Source: Cyanobacteria bacterium UBA1221 (GTDB lineage Bacteria; Cyanobacteriota; Vampirovibrionia; Gastranaerophilales; Gastranaerophilaceae). Taken from it: a stretch of 22,933 bases of DNA. Each line of letters starts with the position of its first letter. The first letter of the stretch is position 1. The translations under genes were made by a program, and so were the position numbers. Below the pieces are notes generated by a model that saw nothing but the letters and a program-made list of their open reading frames with translations, made no database searches and was not told the origin of the DNA. Shown here in pieces: positions 14,700 through 22,890 of this stretch. The stretch covers positions 1-22,933 of the forward strand of contig DBXD01000096.1 of NCBI GenBank assembly GCA_002309425.1, written 5' to 3'.

Positions 14700-14757
14700 T
14701 TGAATACGACCAAATGTGTCGTGGGTGTGGTGTTTTATTAATTCAGGAGTTAAAAAT

Positions 14758-15726
14758 ATGGAAGACAAACCAAGATATTCAAGAATCAGTGATATTTTAG
14801 AACTTTTGATTTTGATGCAGTCAAAAGTCCTCGGCGTTACGCTGAATGATATTATAAAAACATTCGGCGTTTCAAGAAGAACGGCAGAAAGGTTGAGAGA
14901 TGCGGTTATTGATAGCCTCCCGCAGATTAATGAGATTGAAACAACCGACAAAGAAAAACATTGGGGATTCACTTCAGGTTATATGAACGAGATTGTTTCG
15001 TTCACTCCCGATGAAATTGCTATCCTTGAAGGTATAAAAGACGGCATCGGTATTGATTTTAAGAAAAAAACTATGGAATCCGTTATCTCAAAACTGAAGG
15101 CTCTTTCAAGAAAACAGATAGCAAAAGTTGATGATGCGATTGAACTTATAATGAAGTCGGAAGGTATGGCGGTAACCCAAAAGCCGAGTTACAAGATTGA
15201 CGTAAAAAGTTTTGATTTAATAAGACAGGCCATCAGAGAAAACCGCAAAATCGAAGGTAAATATAACGGAAAAGATAAACTGCTCGCTCCTTACGGAATT
15301 ATTTACGGCTCAAATGTTTATCTGATAGGTGTTGAAGGGAATTGGGTTAATCCGTATGTTTACGCCCTGCATAAACTTACCGACATAAAACTTACGGGTG
15401 AAACCTTTGATAAAGGTGATTTTGATATAAAAGAATATGCAAATCATTCGTTCGGAGTTTATCAGAATGAAATGATGAAGGTCGAATTGTTATTCACTCC
15501 TGAAGTTGCGGAAGATGTTCTGAATTACAATTTTCACCCGACGCAAAAAGTTAAACAAAATGATGACGGCTCTGTTACCGTAAAATTCAAAGCATCGGGC
15601 GAACTTGAAATTTTGTGGCATATTTTCAGGTGGGGTGATGGTGTGAAAGTTATCTCACCAAACTCTCTAAAAAAACGCTATATCGAATATTTAGATGCGG
15701 TCTTGAAAGCCCAGGGTGGTAAATAA
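14758..15726 (+). CDS. WYL-domain transcriptional regulator, 322 aa (WYL-2)
   Basis: The N-terminal helix-turn-helix (about 12-48, with IIKTFGVSRRTAERLRDAV) is followed by a WYL domain (about 155-225, with LAPYGIIYGSNVYLIG) and a WCX-like tail (HPTQK, WHIFRWGDGVKV). It is paralogous throughout to WYL-1 on the opposite strand, reminiscent of the PafB/PafC pair. The ATG at 14758 has AGGAG upstream; an in-frame ATG at 14716 has no site. Its promoter is the conventional one at 14671, so it may be made independently of the shared motif and is a good candidate for the factor acting on it. The stop lies in a GGTGGTAAATAAAGGGGG stretch like the dispersed repeat. Confidence 0.9.
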   Translation: MEDKPRYSRISDILELLILMQSKVLGVTLNDIIKTFGVSRRTAERLRDAVIDSLPQINEIETTDKEKHWGFTSGYMNEIVSFTPDEIAILEGIKDGIGIDFKKKTMESVISKLKALSRKQIAKVDDAIELIMKSEGMAVTQKPSYKIDVKSFDLIRQAIRENRKIEGKYNGKDKLLAPYGIIYGSNVYLIGVEGNWVNPYVYALHKLTDIKLTGETFDKGDFDIKEYANHSFGVYQNEMMKVELLFTPEVAEDVLNYNFHPTQKVKQNDDGSVTVKFKASGELEILWHIFRWGDGVKVISPNSLKKRYIEYLDAVLKAQGGK

Positions 15727-15759
15727 AGGGGGAGTGAAGGTGTCCGATAAATATATTAG

Positions 15760-15791
15760 TGTCCAAAATTGACACGGCGGGGTGGTATATT
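15760..15791 (+). promoter_or_regulatory. Shared-motif promoter, copy 5
   Basis: TGTC 15760-15763, GACA 15771-15774, 11 nt, TATATT 15786-15791. An extra half-site TGTCC lies at 15741-15745. It drives the helicase-nuclease gene. Confidence 0.8.
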
Positions 15792-15829
15792 GTAATTGTG
15801 CGATAAAAAAAGAGAAAAGGAAAAGGATT

Positions 15830-18800
15830 ATGACGGCAGCAACAGAAACAAAAAAGAAACCAAACGCAAAACAACAGGAGTGTATTGATAATATTAACGG
15901 AGTTTATCTTGTCCTGGCAGGTCCGGGAACGGGAAAAACATTTACCATCATTGAACGTATAAAAAATATGCTGAGCAACGGTGTTGACCCGGGAAAAATC
16001 CTTTGTCTGACTTTCACAGATGCAGCGGCAAACGAGATGAAGAAACGTATAGAAGACGAACTCGGAATGATTGACTGCGGAGTTCAGATTTTTACCTATC
16101 ACAGTTTTTGCTGCTCGGTTATAGATGAATTTCCCGAGGAATTTGAAATTCCCGCAAATTACAGGGTAATACCCGATTCTGTTTCAAGATTGTTTATAAA
16201 AGACTGTATTGATGAAATCAAACCTGTTCATTTCAGAACGGAAAAAAATGACCCTTATTTTTACATTAATACGATAAAAACCCGAATTGCATCAATTAAA
16301 CAACACAGACTTTCAAAAGAAGAATACATAAGAAATCTTGCAGGAAATCCTGATTGGGAGCCTGCAAAAAGGAAACTCGAAGAAAAACTTGCAGAAAAAT
16401 ACAAAAAAGGAAGCACTGCAACGACAACAGACGAGAATAATTTAGAAAAAATAACAAAGAAAATTAATCAGGCGCACGAATTATGGGATATTTATGAACT
16501 TTATCAAAAGAAGATGGATAAAGAGCGTTATCTTGATTTCAACGATATGATTAATCTTGTTTTAAACAAGTTTGAAAATAATGCAGGGTTTTTGCATGAT
16601 ATTGCAAACAGATATGAATATATTATGGTTGACGAATATCAGGATACAAATGCATCTCAGAACGAGATTGTTTTTATACTTTCTCACGCACTTGAAACGG
16701 GGAATATTTTTGTTGTGGGTGATGATAACCAGATTATTTACCGTTTTCAGGGCGCACAACTTGAAACCATAGCAACATTTTTGGACGAGTTTAGAGATAA
16801 AGGAGTAAAAGTTATCTGTCTTACGGAAAACATGCGTTCAACTCAGGAAATCTTAGATGCGGCAAGGGCTGTGATTAAACAGGATCCTTTAAATCTCGAG
16901 AAAGACGGCAGGTTTGTAAGATACGTAATTTCAAAGGAACTTGTTGCGAAAAACGAGGAAATTCTTGCCAAACATAAACCTGTCAGGTTTTACAGATATG
17001 CGGATATTATGCAGGAATATACGGAAATCGTGAATGAAATTGAGAAACTGATAAATTCCGACGAGTGTCCTTTTGACAAAGAGAGCGGGAAAAAACTGTA
17101 TTCTCAGATTGCAATTTTAACAAGAACGAATGCCGAAGCGGAAAATTTTGCCGAACTTATGAAGCAGAGAAATATTCCGTACGAACTGAAAGAGGGGAAA
17201 AATATTTTTACAATTCCTGCGGTTAATGCGTTGTATTTCTACATTCAGTTTCTTGTTGAACCGGCCTTGCACTCTTTCAGAATCTTTCAGATTCTTACCG
17301 CACCGCCTTTTAATATTGACCCGAAAGATTACATGGCATTGTTTGGAGATATTTCGAAGAAAAAAACGTTTATTGATGTTTTAAGGGAAGGCAATTGGGA
17401 TAAATATACGGAAAAAGGACAGGAACAACTGAAAAAATTCTTAGAAACGTACGATTATCTTCGCGAATTTCAGACAAAAGAAAATATTAAAAATACAATA
17501 TTGGAAATCGGCTCAAAAACAGGTATTTTTGACTATTACATGAATACTGATATAAACAGAACGGAAAGTATTGCAGGGTTGAAATGCTTTATTGATGAGG
17601 CAGTGGGTTTCTCGGAAATCTACGGTACGAATTATCTTAATCACTTCTGCGAATATGTAAATGCGCTTATTATGGACGAAGACCCTCTGACTACCGAAAA
17701 AGCGCCCGTTAATATGAATGCGGTGCAGTTATGTACATATCACGGCTCAAAGGGAAGAGAGTTTGAATATGTATATATGCCGACACTTGTTTCGGAAAAA
17801 TGGGAAAGCAGTAATAAATCCCTTAAACCGGACATTCCGCTTGATCCTTCGGAATACAAAACACCTGATGAAATCAAAGAGGAAATCAAACCTTCAGACC
17901 TGACCAAACTTATGTATGTTGCAATGACGAGGGCAAAACACACACTCAGAATGTCATATCCTCAGATGATTAACGGAAAAGTTAAACAGCCGACAAAATA
18001 TCTTGTTGCAATACAGGATATGTTCCAAAAAGAGGAAAAACCGTTTGAGTATAACGAGGTTACCTTCTGGGAGCAGGCTGCAAATCTTCTGATAAAGGGA
18101 GAATATGATTATAAAGCCGAGTTTTCGGAGTTTATCGATACTCTTCTGAACGACAGGCCTTATTCGCCTTCGGCAATTAATTTATACCGCTCCTGCCCGA
18201 GAAGATATCTGTATGAAGATATTCTCAAACTCACCCCGCAGGACGGCAACCCGAATTATCTGAGTTATGGTTCGGCAGTTCACAAGGCGTGCGAAGAAGC
18301 AATAAAATATTTGCGTGACAAGAAGATGCCTCCGGAAAAAACTCAGTTTATAAAGTGGTTTAAAGACGAACTTTCAAAATTGCCGTTACAGTCTTATAAT
18401 CACAGGGAAATTTTTGAAGGCAGAGGCGAGGCCGCACTTGATAAATATTATGCGCAAATCGCAAATACAACTCCGACCTGTCTTTATGAAACCGAATACA
18501 AGTTTGAATATACCCTGAAAGACGGTACAAAATTCAAAGGAATTATCGACAGACTTGATAAAAATCAGGACGGAACTTATACGATATATGATTATAAAAC
18601 CGGAAACAACAAAAACAAAGAAATTGGCATGGACAAAGATCACGAAGATTATTATCTTCAGATGGCTTTGTACAAATATTTCTATGAATGCAAAACGGGG
18701 AATAAGGTTTCTGTAACCAAATTTATTTATCCTGAAGATTTTGAATCCGTAAATGACGGTATTGAATATACCGAAGATGATATTAAAATGGCGGTTGATA

Positions 18801-18916
18801 CTTTTAAACAGGCAATTGCTGATATAAAAGATCATAAATTTGAGCCTGCAACGGACAGAAAAAAAGCCTGCCAATACTGTCTTTATACGGATTATTGCAG
18901 CATGAACATAATGTAA
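15830..18916 (+). CDS. UvrD/Rep-type helicase fused to a RecB/Cas4-like Fe-S nuclease, 1028 aa
   Basis: The first two thirds form a superfamily 1A 3'-5' DNA helicase: Walker A AGPGTGKT near residue 30, motif II VDEYQD near 267, motif III GDDNQIIYRFQGA near 297, motif V TYHGSKGREFEYV near 635 and motif VI VAMTRAKHTL near 697. The C-terminus (about 775-1028) is a PD-(D/E)XK nuclease with GIIDRLD and YDYKTG catalytic blocks. It also has four cysteines, one in YRSCPRRY and three in CQYCLYTDYC, in the AddB/Cas4 pattern that holds an iron-sulfur cluster. This single-chain layout resembles AdnB/AddA enzymes that resect DNA ends. The start is ATG 15830 after AAAAGGA; the ATG at 15782 overlaps the -10. 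It is directly upstream of the AAA-DnaB-RT operon. Confidence 0.92.
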   Translation: MTAATETKKKPNAKQQECIDNINGVYLVLAGPGTGKTFTIIERIKNMLSNGVDPGKILCLTFTDAAANEMKKRIEDELGMIDCGVQIFTYHSFCCSVIDEFPEEFEIPANYRVIPDSVSRLFIKDCIDEIKPVHFRTEKNDPYFYINTIKTRIASIKQHRLSKEEYIRNLAGNPDWEPAKRKLEEKLAEKYKKGSTATTTDENNLEKITKKINQAHELWDIYELYQKKMDKERYLDFNDMINLVLNKFENNAGFLHDIANRYEYIMVDEYQDTNASQNEIVFILSHALETGNIFVVGDDNQIIYRFQGAQLETIATFLDEFRDKGVKVICLTENMRSTQEILDAARAVIKQDPLNLEKDGRFVRYVISKELVAKNEEILAKHKPVRFYRYADIMQEYTEIVNEIEKLINSDECPFDKESGKKLYSQIAILTRTNAEAENFAELMKQRNIPYELKEGKNIFTIPAVNALYFYIQFLVEPALHSFRIFQILTAPPFNIDPKDYMALFGDISKKKTFIDVLREGNWDKYTEKGQEQLKKFLETYDYLREFQTKENIKNTILEIGSKTGIFDYYMNTDINRTESIAGLKCFIDEAVGFSEIYGTNYLNHFCEYVNALIMDEDPLTTEKAPVNMNAVQLCTYHGSKGREFEYVYMPTLVSEKWESSNKSLKPDIPLDPSEYKTPDEIKEEIKPSDLTKLMYVAMTRAKHTLRMSYPQMINGKVKQPTKYLVAIQDMFQKEEKPFEYNEVTFWEQAANLLIKGEYDYKAEFSEFIDTLLNDRPYSPSAINLYRSCPRRYLYEDILKLTPQDGNPNYLSYGSAVHKACEEAIKYLRDKKMPPEKTQFIKWFKDELSKLPLQSYNHREIFEGRGEAALDKYYAQIANTTPTCLYETEYKFEYTLKDGTKFKGIIDRLDKNQDGTYTIYDYKTGNNKNKEIGMDKDHEDYYLQMALYKYFYECKTGNKVSVTKFIYPEDFESVNDGIEYTEDDIKMAVDTFKQAIADIKDHKFEPATDRKKACQYCLYTDYCSMNIM

Positions 18917-18933
18917 AATTACTCCTGTTTATA

Positions 18934-18965
18934 TGTCCAATTCTGACGCACTTGGGTGTTATTAT
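18934..18965 (+). promoter_or_regulatory. Shared-motif promoter, copy 6, of the AAA-DnaB-RT operon
   Basis: TGTC 18934-18937, GACG 18945-18948 (last base diverged), 11 nt, TATTAT 18960-18965. The leader to the AAA+ gene is about 40 nt and shows no structured RNA. Confidence 0.78.
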
Positions 18966-19011
18966 TAACATGTAAGTCACAGAAAACGAATATAAATAGG
19001 AGTATTTTACT

Positions 19012-20994
19012 ATGAACAATTTTGAGAAAAGGAAATTTTTAGATTATCTTGAAAAACTTTTGCCCGTAACGGATACAAACAGTTACACTTTTGATACTGT
19101 TTTTGATTTTATGGTCGGTGAATTTAAACTTAACCTGAAACAAATTGACCAGGTTGATGAAGACGGAAATCTGCAGGTTGAAAAAACGAAGGCAAAAGAA
19201 GCCTTTGCAAAACAAATGAAGAAAATTATCAGAAGGCTTAAGGAAAAATATCAGCCGAGACCGACAAAACTTGAAAAACAATTTTTGATAATCAAAGACA
19301 TTTTCAGTCTGACGGAAGCAGAATATGAAATTGTGATATATATGGTTTTCAAGGAAATTAACAATATTTTCTGCAAATATTTTGAGTCCCTTGACAGCAA
19401 CGCGTTTTCTACGTTTGCCAAAAGTTATCTCGGCTTGAGATACGGCAAAAAAGACCGTGTTCTTGAGGGTATGTACCGCAAAAATCTGATTGAAGGCAGA
19501 CACAGCGAATATATCAGCGGCAAATTTCTGAAAATATTTGATAACCCGAATTGCGATACGGCAGAAAAGATTATCAGTCTGCTTGTCGGTAAAAAACTGA
19601 AATCAACCCTTAAAATAGAGGATTACAGCCACATAAAAGATACCGAAAAGGTCGTTAATATTTTATCTCAGGCCATAAAGCAGAAAAGAAAGGGCGTAAA
19701 TATTCTTCTCTACGGCGGTGTAGGTACGGGAAAAACGGAATATGCAAAACTTCTTGCCAATTCGGCAGGAATCCCGATGTTTGGTGTAATTACCGAAAAA
19801 GACAATTATGACGAAGCGGAAAGAGAAGACAGATTGACCGATTTGTACGCAAAACAGCACCTTCTCGGAAAAGCAGGAAATGCGTGTATTTTGTTTGATG
19901 AGGGAGAAGATGTCATGAACAATCTCGGCAGAACTTCCTCAAAGGGTTATATGAACAACCTGCTTGAAGCAACGGAAGTCCCCATTATTTGGACTACCAA
20001 CAGAATTTTTGACGTTGACCCTGCTTTTTTGAGAAGAATGACATATTGTGTTGAATTTGAAAAACTGACCGAAGAAGCAAGGCTTAATATATGGGAGAGA
20101 GTTTTAAAGAAAAATAATCTTAAGGTCAGCAGGGAAAAGGTGAGTGAACTTAACAAAAACTACGACATTCCGCCTTCTCTGATAACAAATGCCGTTCTGA
20201 CAACCAAAATGGTTGGCGGGAACGAAAACGATTTTGAAGGATTTATCGAAAATGTTGCAAAGGTCGTCAGCAAGAAGAAAAACGTCAAAACCCAAAAAGA
20301 GTTTGAGATGAAAGAGTATGACGAAAACCTTGTTAATACCGATATTGACATAAAAAATCTGACTCAGAAAATCAAAGACTGCGGAAAACTCAACTTTTCA
20401 CTTTGTCTGTACGGCGAGCCCGGAACGGGAAAATCCCTCTATGCACGTTATCTTGCAAAACAAATAGGGTGTGAGGTGATTTTAAAGCGGGCAAGTGACC
20501 TGATGAGTAAATGGGTTGGCGAAACCGAACAAAATATTGCTGCCGCTTTTGCCGAAGCAAAAGCCAAAAAGGCGATGCTCATTTTTGACGAAGCGGACAG
20601 TTTTTTGCAGAACAGAAGTAACGCAAATGCAAGTTGGGAAGTCTCTCAGGTAAATGAGATGCTTACCTGGATGGAATCGCACGAATACCCGTTTGTCTGC
20701 ACGACAAACCTGCTTGATACGCTTGACGAAGCCTCTTTGAGAAGGTTTACATTCAAACTCAGATTTGATTTTCTTACGGCGGAACAGGTAAACACCGCAA
20801 TAGAACACTTCTTCGGGATAAGTACGGAAGGCAAAAACGTGAATATCAAAGGCTTAACGGCAGGTGATTTTGCAACCGTCAAAAAGAAAACCGATTTCCT
20901 CGGCGTAAATGATTTGGGCGAAATTGTCGATATGCTTCAGGAAGAAGTAAAAGTCAAGAAATCCGAAGAACTCAGAAGAAGTATCGGGTTTTAG
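19012..20994 (+). CDS. Double AAA+ ATPase, 660 aa
   Basis: A helical N-terminal region (about 1-200) precedes two AAA+ modules. The first has Walker A GGVGTGKT near 235, Walker B ILFDEGED near 292 and a FLRRM segment. The second has Walker A GEPGTGKS near 467, Walker B LIFDEADS near 523 and SLRRF. Both ATPase sites look intact. The modules are of the classic remodelling/CDC48-like type, so the protein probably forms a ring that acts on proteins or DNA complexes; the substrate is unknown. No protease or nuclease domain is attached. ATG 19012 follows ATAGGAG. It heads an operon with the DnaB-like helicase and the reverse transcriptase, expressed from shared-motif copy 6. Confidence 0.88.
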   Translation: MNNFEKRKFLDYLEKLLPVTDTNSYTFDTVFDFMVGEFKLNLKQIDQVDEDGNLQVEKTKAKEAFAKQMKKIIRRLKEKYQPRPTKLEKQFLIIKDIFSLTEAEYEIVIYMVFKEINNIFCKYFESLDSNAFSTFAKSYLGLRYGKKDRVLEGMYRKNLIEGRHSEYISGKFLKIFDNPNCDTAEKIISLLVGKKLKSTLKIEDYSHIKDTEKVVNILSQAIKQKRKGVNILLYGGVGTGKTEYAKLLANSAGIPMFGVITEKDNYDEAEREDRLTDLYAKQHLLGKAGNACILFDEGEDVMNNLGRTSSKGYMNNLLEATEVPIIWTTNRIFDVDPAFLRRMTYCVEFEKLTEEARLNIWERVLKKNNLKVSREKVSELNKNYDIPPSLITNAVLTTKMVGGNENDFEGFIENVAKVVSKKKNVKTQKEFEMKEYDENLVNTDIDIKNLTQKIKDCGKLNFSLCLYGEPGTGKSLYARYLAKQIGCEVILKRASDLMSKWVGETEQNIAAAFAEAKAKKAMLIFDEADSFLQNRSNANASWEVSQVNEMLTWMESHEYPFVCTTNLLDTLDEASLRRFTFKLRFDFLTAEQVNTAIEHFFGISTEGKNVNIKGLTAGDFATVKKKTDFLGVNDLGEIVDMLQEEVKVKKSEELRRSIGF

Positions 20995-21030
20995 TGATGA
21001 ACTTTGTAATAAAAAGAAAGGAGAAATTTT

Positions 21031-21852
21031 ATGGCAAATGATATCAGGAAAATTTACGAAAAGGGGATTGAAAGAACAAAAAGAGAACCGTTTTTGACAG
21101 GGTTTAAAGATTTAGATATTTTCTGTAAATACTTGGGAGGCGGAGATATTCTGACAATCGGCGGACGGCCGGGTATGGGTAAAACAAATTTTGCCGTATC
21201 ACTTGTGAACAATATTTTGGAACAGGGGAAATCCGTAATGTATTTTTCTCTTGAGATGAATGCCGAACGGTTTATAAACAGGCTTGTTGCCGAAAGGCTG
21301 AATGTTTCGCTTTTTGATTTGCGGGAAAGAGTTCGGACCGAAGAAATTGAGAAGGCTTTAAATTTCTACGATGACAAGAAAATTTATATCTGCGACAGAA
21401 CTTCATATACTCCTGCAGAAATGGAAGATGCCATAAAAGAAGTGAAGCCCGACATCGTGTTCATAGATTATATTCAACTTTTGCAGATGCCTAAAGCACC
21501 TAATCTGACTGAAGCAACCAATCTTGCAATTCGGGAAATAAAAAGGATAGCGACTGAAAATAATATTATGGTCGTTATGCTCTCACAACTGTCAAGGGCT
21601 GTCGAATCACGTTGCGACAAACGGCCTTTGTTGTCGGATTTAAGGAACGGAAGTCTTATTGAGGAACTCTCTGACTTAATTTTGATGTTATATCGTGATG
21701 AATACTATAATCCGGAGCACGATGATTCGTATAACGAAATCATGCATAACGAAATCATAATATCAAAAAATTCTTACGGGCCCGTGGGAATTATCATGCT
21801 TGAATTTAAAAAGGGATTTTTCCGTAATGCCAAAACAAGAGATACGGTTTAA
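21031..21852 (+). CDS. Stand-alone DnaB-type RecA-fold helicase domain, 273 aa
   Basis: The protein corresponds to the C-terminal motor of DnaB: FLTGFKDLD entry, Walker A GRPGMGKT (45-52), SLEM near 74, Walker B IVFIDYIQLL near 145, SQLSRAVESR near 185 and the SDLRNGSLIEELSD motif near 201. The usual 150-residue N-terminal domain and linker that bind primase and loader are absent. It is therefore probably not the chromosomal replicative helicase but an accessory one, as found in phages and mobile elements. The ribosome site GAAAGGAG precedes ATG 21031. It lies between the AAA+ gene (36 nt gap) and the RT gene (17 nt gap), which implies a shared job on DNA. Confidence 0.9.
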   Translation: MANDIRKIYEKGIERTKREPFLTGFKDLDIFCKYLGGGDILTIGGRPGMGKTNFAVSLVNNILEQGKSVMYFSLEMNAERFINRLVAERLNVSLFDLRERVRTEEIEKALNFYDDKKIYICDRTSYTPAEMEDAIKEVKPDIVFIDYIQLLQMPKAPNLTEATNLAIREIKRIATENNIMVVMLSQLSRAVESRCDKRPLLSDLRNGSLIEELSDLILMLYRDEYYNPEHDDSYNEIMHNEIIISKNSYGPVGIIMLEFKKGFFRNAKTRDTV

Positions 21853-21869
21853 TACAGGAGTGGAGCAAT

Positions 21870-22721
21870 ATGGAAAGAAAACAGATAACACCCTGGTTTT
21901 ATTATGATGTATATGATAAAGGAAAACGTACTGTTTATGCACCTTCTGCCGAACTTAAAAAAGTGCAGAGATTTATTTTAAGACACTATTTTAAGGAGGT
22001 CCGGGTTTCAAAGTCCGTCAGGGAATGCGCATCACTCCACTGCGGTAAAAAATGGCTTATGAAACTTGATATTAAAGACTTTTTTAACTCCATTACGGAA
22101 GAACAGATAAAAAATGTAATAAAAGAATATGCAGGCAGTAATGATGCGGAATACGTTTTTAAGATGTGTACACTAGACGAAAAACTTCCGACGGGAGCCC
22201 CGACTTCACCGTGTATCGCAAATCTCGTTCTGTCGGAGTTTGATTCCAATATAGAAAAGGTCTGCAAACGGCTTGGCGTTTCTTATTCAAGATATATGGA
22301 CGATTTGTTTTTCTCGACCGACGGCAAACAATACCTTCTGAGCCTTGTTGAACTCAGAGTTCTTGAGGAATTCAAATATCTCGGGTTTGAGGTTAATGTT
22401 GATAAAATTAAGTATATTTCGGGTAATAAATGCCAAAAGGTTTTGGGGCTGGGTGTAAATAATGATGAGCCCGTTCTGACAAAGGAAGACAAAAGAAGGT
22501 ATCGTGCGTATTTTTACAACCTTATCAACCCTATTTGTTACAGCAAAACAAAAAAATATATTGCGAAGGAAAGCGAGATTTTAGGACATCTTGCTTATAT
22601 CAAATCCGTTGATGAAGTGTATTATAACAGGATTTGCCGTTATATTTTCAATCTTATTAACAAATGGGAACTGAGGGACACCCCCTGTTTAAAACGTCTG
22701 ATCAGGATAAACAATTTATAA
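21870..22721 (+). CDS. Retron-like reverse transcriptase, 283 aa
   Basis: The RT palm motifs are intact: LDIKDFF with catalytic Asp67, LPTGAPTSP near 107, and YMDD (142-145) with the two catalytic Asp. The retron-specific NAxxH box appears as CASLH (about 50-54), and the VTG box as VLGLGVNND near 190, so both are diverged. There is no extra C-terminal domain, and the length is close to the shortest retron RTs. The start is ATG 21870 after CAGGAGTGGAG. It ends the AAA-DnaB-RT operon. No msr-msd RNA is visible upstream. The structured region downstream, on the opposite strand, is the only candidate template. It could instead be an Abi- or UG-type RT. Confidence 0.88.
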   Translation: MERKQITPWFYYDVYDKGKRTVYAPSAELKKVQRFILRHYFKEVRVSKSVRECASLHCGKKWLMKLDIKDFFNSITEEQIKNVIKEYAGSNDAEYVFKMCTLDEKLPTGAPTSPCIANLVLSEFDSNIEKVCKRLGVSYSRYMDDLFFSTDGKQYLLSLVELRVLEEFKYLGFEVNVDKIKYISGNKCQKVLGLGVNNDEPVLTKEDKRRYRAYFYNLINPICYSKTKKYIAKESEILGHLAYIKSVDEVYYNRICRYIFNLINKWELRDTPCLKRLIRINNL

Positions 22722-22722
22722 T

Positions 22723-22767
22723 TATAACAAAGGCAACTAAAGAAAATCTTTAATTGCCCTTGTTATA
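22723..22767. repeat. 21-bp inverted repeat directly after the RT gene
   Basis: Arms at 22723-22743 and 22747-22767 pair around a 3-nt loop. On the + strand two positions are A-C mismatches; on the - strand the same two are G-T wobbles, so the stem is continuous only in a leftward transcript. No long T-run follows on either side, so it is a poor intrinsic terminator, though it may still stop the RT operon. Confidence 0.75.
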
Positions 22768-22852
22768 TAAATAAAGCGTTGTTTCGCGCTTGCGAAACAA
22801 CGTTTCGCAGCGTGGCTTTATTTCCCGAGATTTGAGCGAACCGCTCATCTTT
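22723..22852 (-). ncRNA. Candidate structured RNA opposite the RT operon
   Basis: A leftward transcript from copy 13 would start near 22852 and meet three structures. The first is a short GAGCG/CGCTC hairpin (22834-22846). The second is a two-tier stem with outer arms AAATAAAGC/GCTTTATTT (22769-22777 with 22815-22823) and a 10-bp inner hairpin (22778-22787 with 22792-22801). The third is the 21-bp stem (22723-22767). An alternative 8-bp hairpin (22791-22798 with 22802-22809) excludes the inner one. No ORF of note lies here. It could be a retron-type template, an antisense regulator of the RT, or a plain attenuating leader. Its RNA nature is inferred. Confidence 0.45.
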
Positions 22853-22858
22853 ATTTTT

Positions 22859-22890
22859 ATTATAAAATACCCCTACGTCAAAAACGGACG
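22859..22890 (-). promoter_or_regulatory. Shared-motif promoter, copy 13, reading into the structured region
   Basis: On the - strand CGTCCGTTTTTGACG (22890-22876), 11 nt, TATAAT (22864-22859). The outer bases of both half-sites changed together (T to C, A to G), so the dyad symmetry is kept. No protein gene follows on that strand before the RT gene's 3' end. A run of about 12 G lies just upstream on the + strand. Confidence 0.75.

Noticed and set aside
18386..18874. 162-residue - strand ORF within the helicase-nuclease
   Set aside because: It is opposite the conserved nuclease motifs and has antisense composition.
137..22890. The shared dyad as a LexA box
   Set aside because: Neither the Gram-negative CTGT-N8-ACAG nor the Gram-positive GAAC-N4-GTTC form fits TGTC-N7-GACA, and the placement upstream of -10 suits an activator better than a repressor.
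137..22890. The dispersed TGTCC...GACA copies as a CRISPR array or transposon ends
   Set aside because: Copies are kilobases apart, in both orientations, always at a fixed distance from a -10 box, and no transposase, integrase or cas gene is present.
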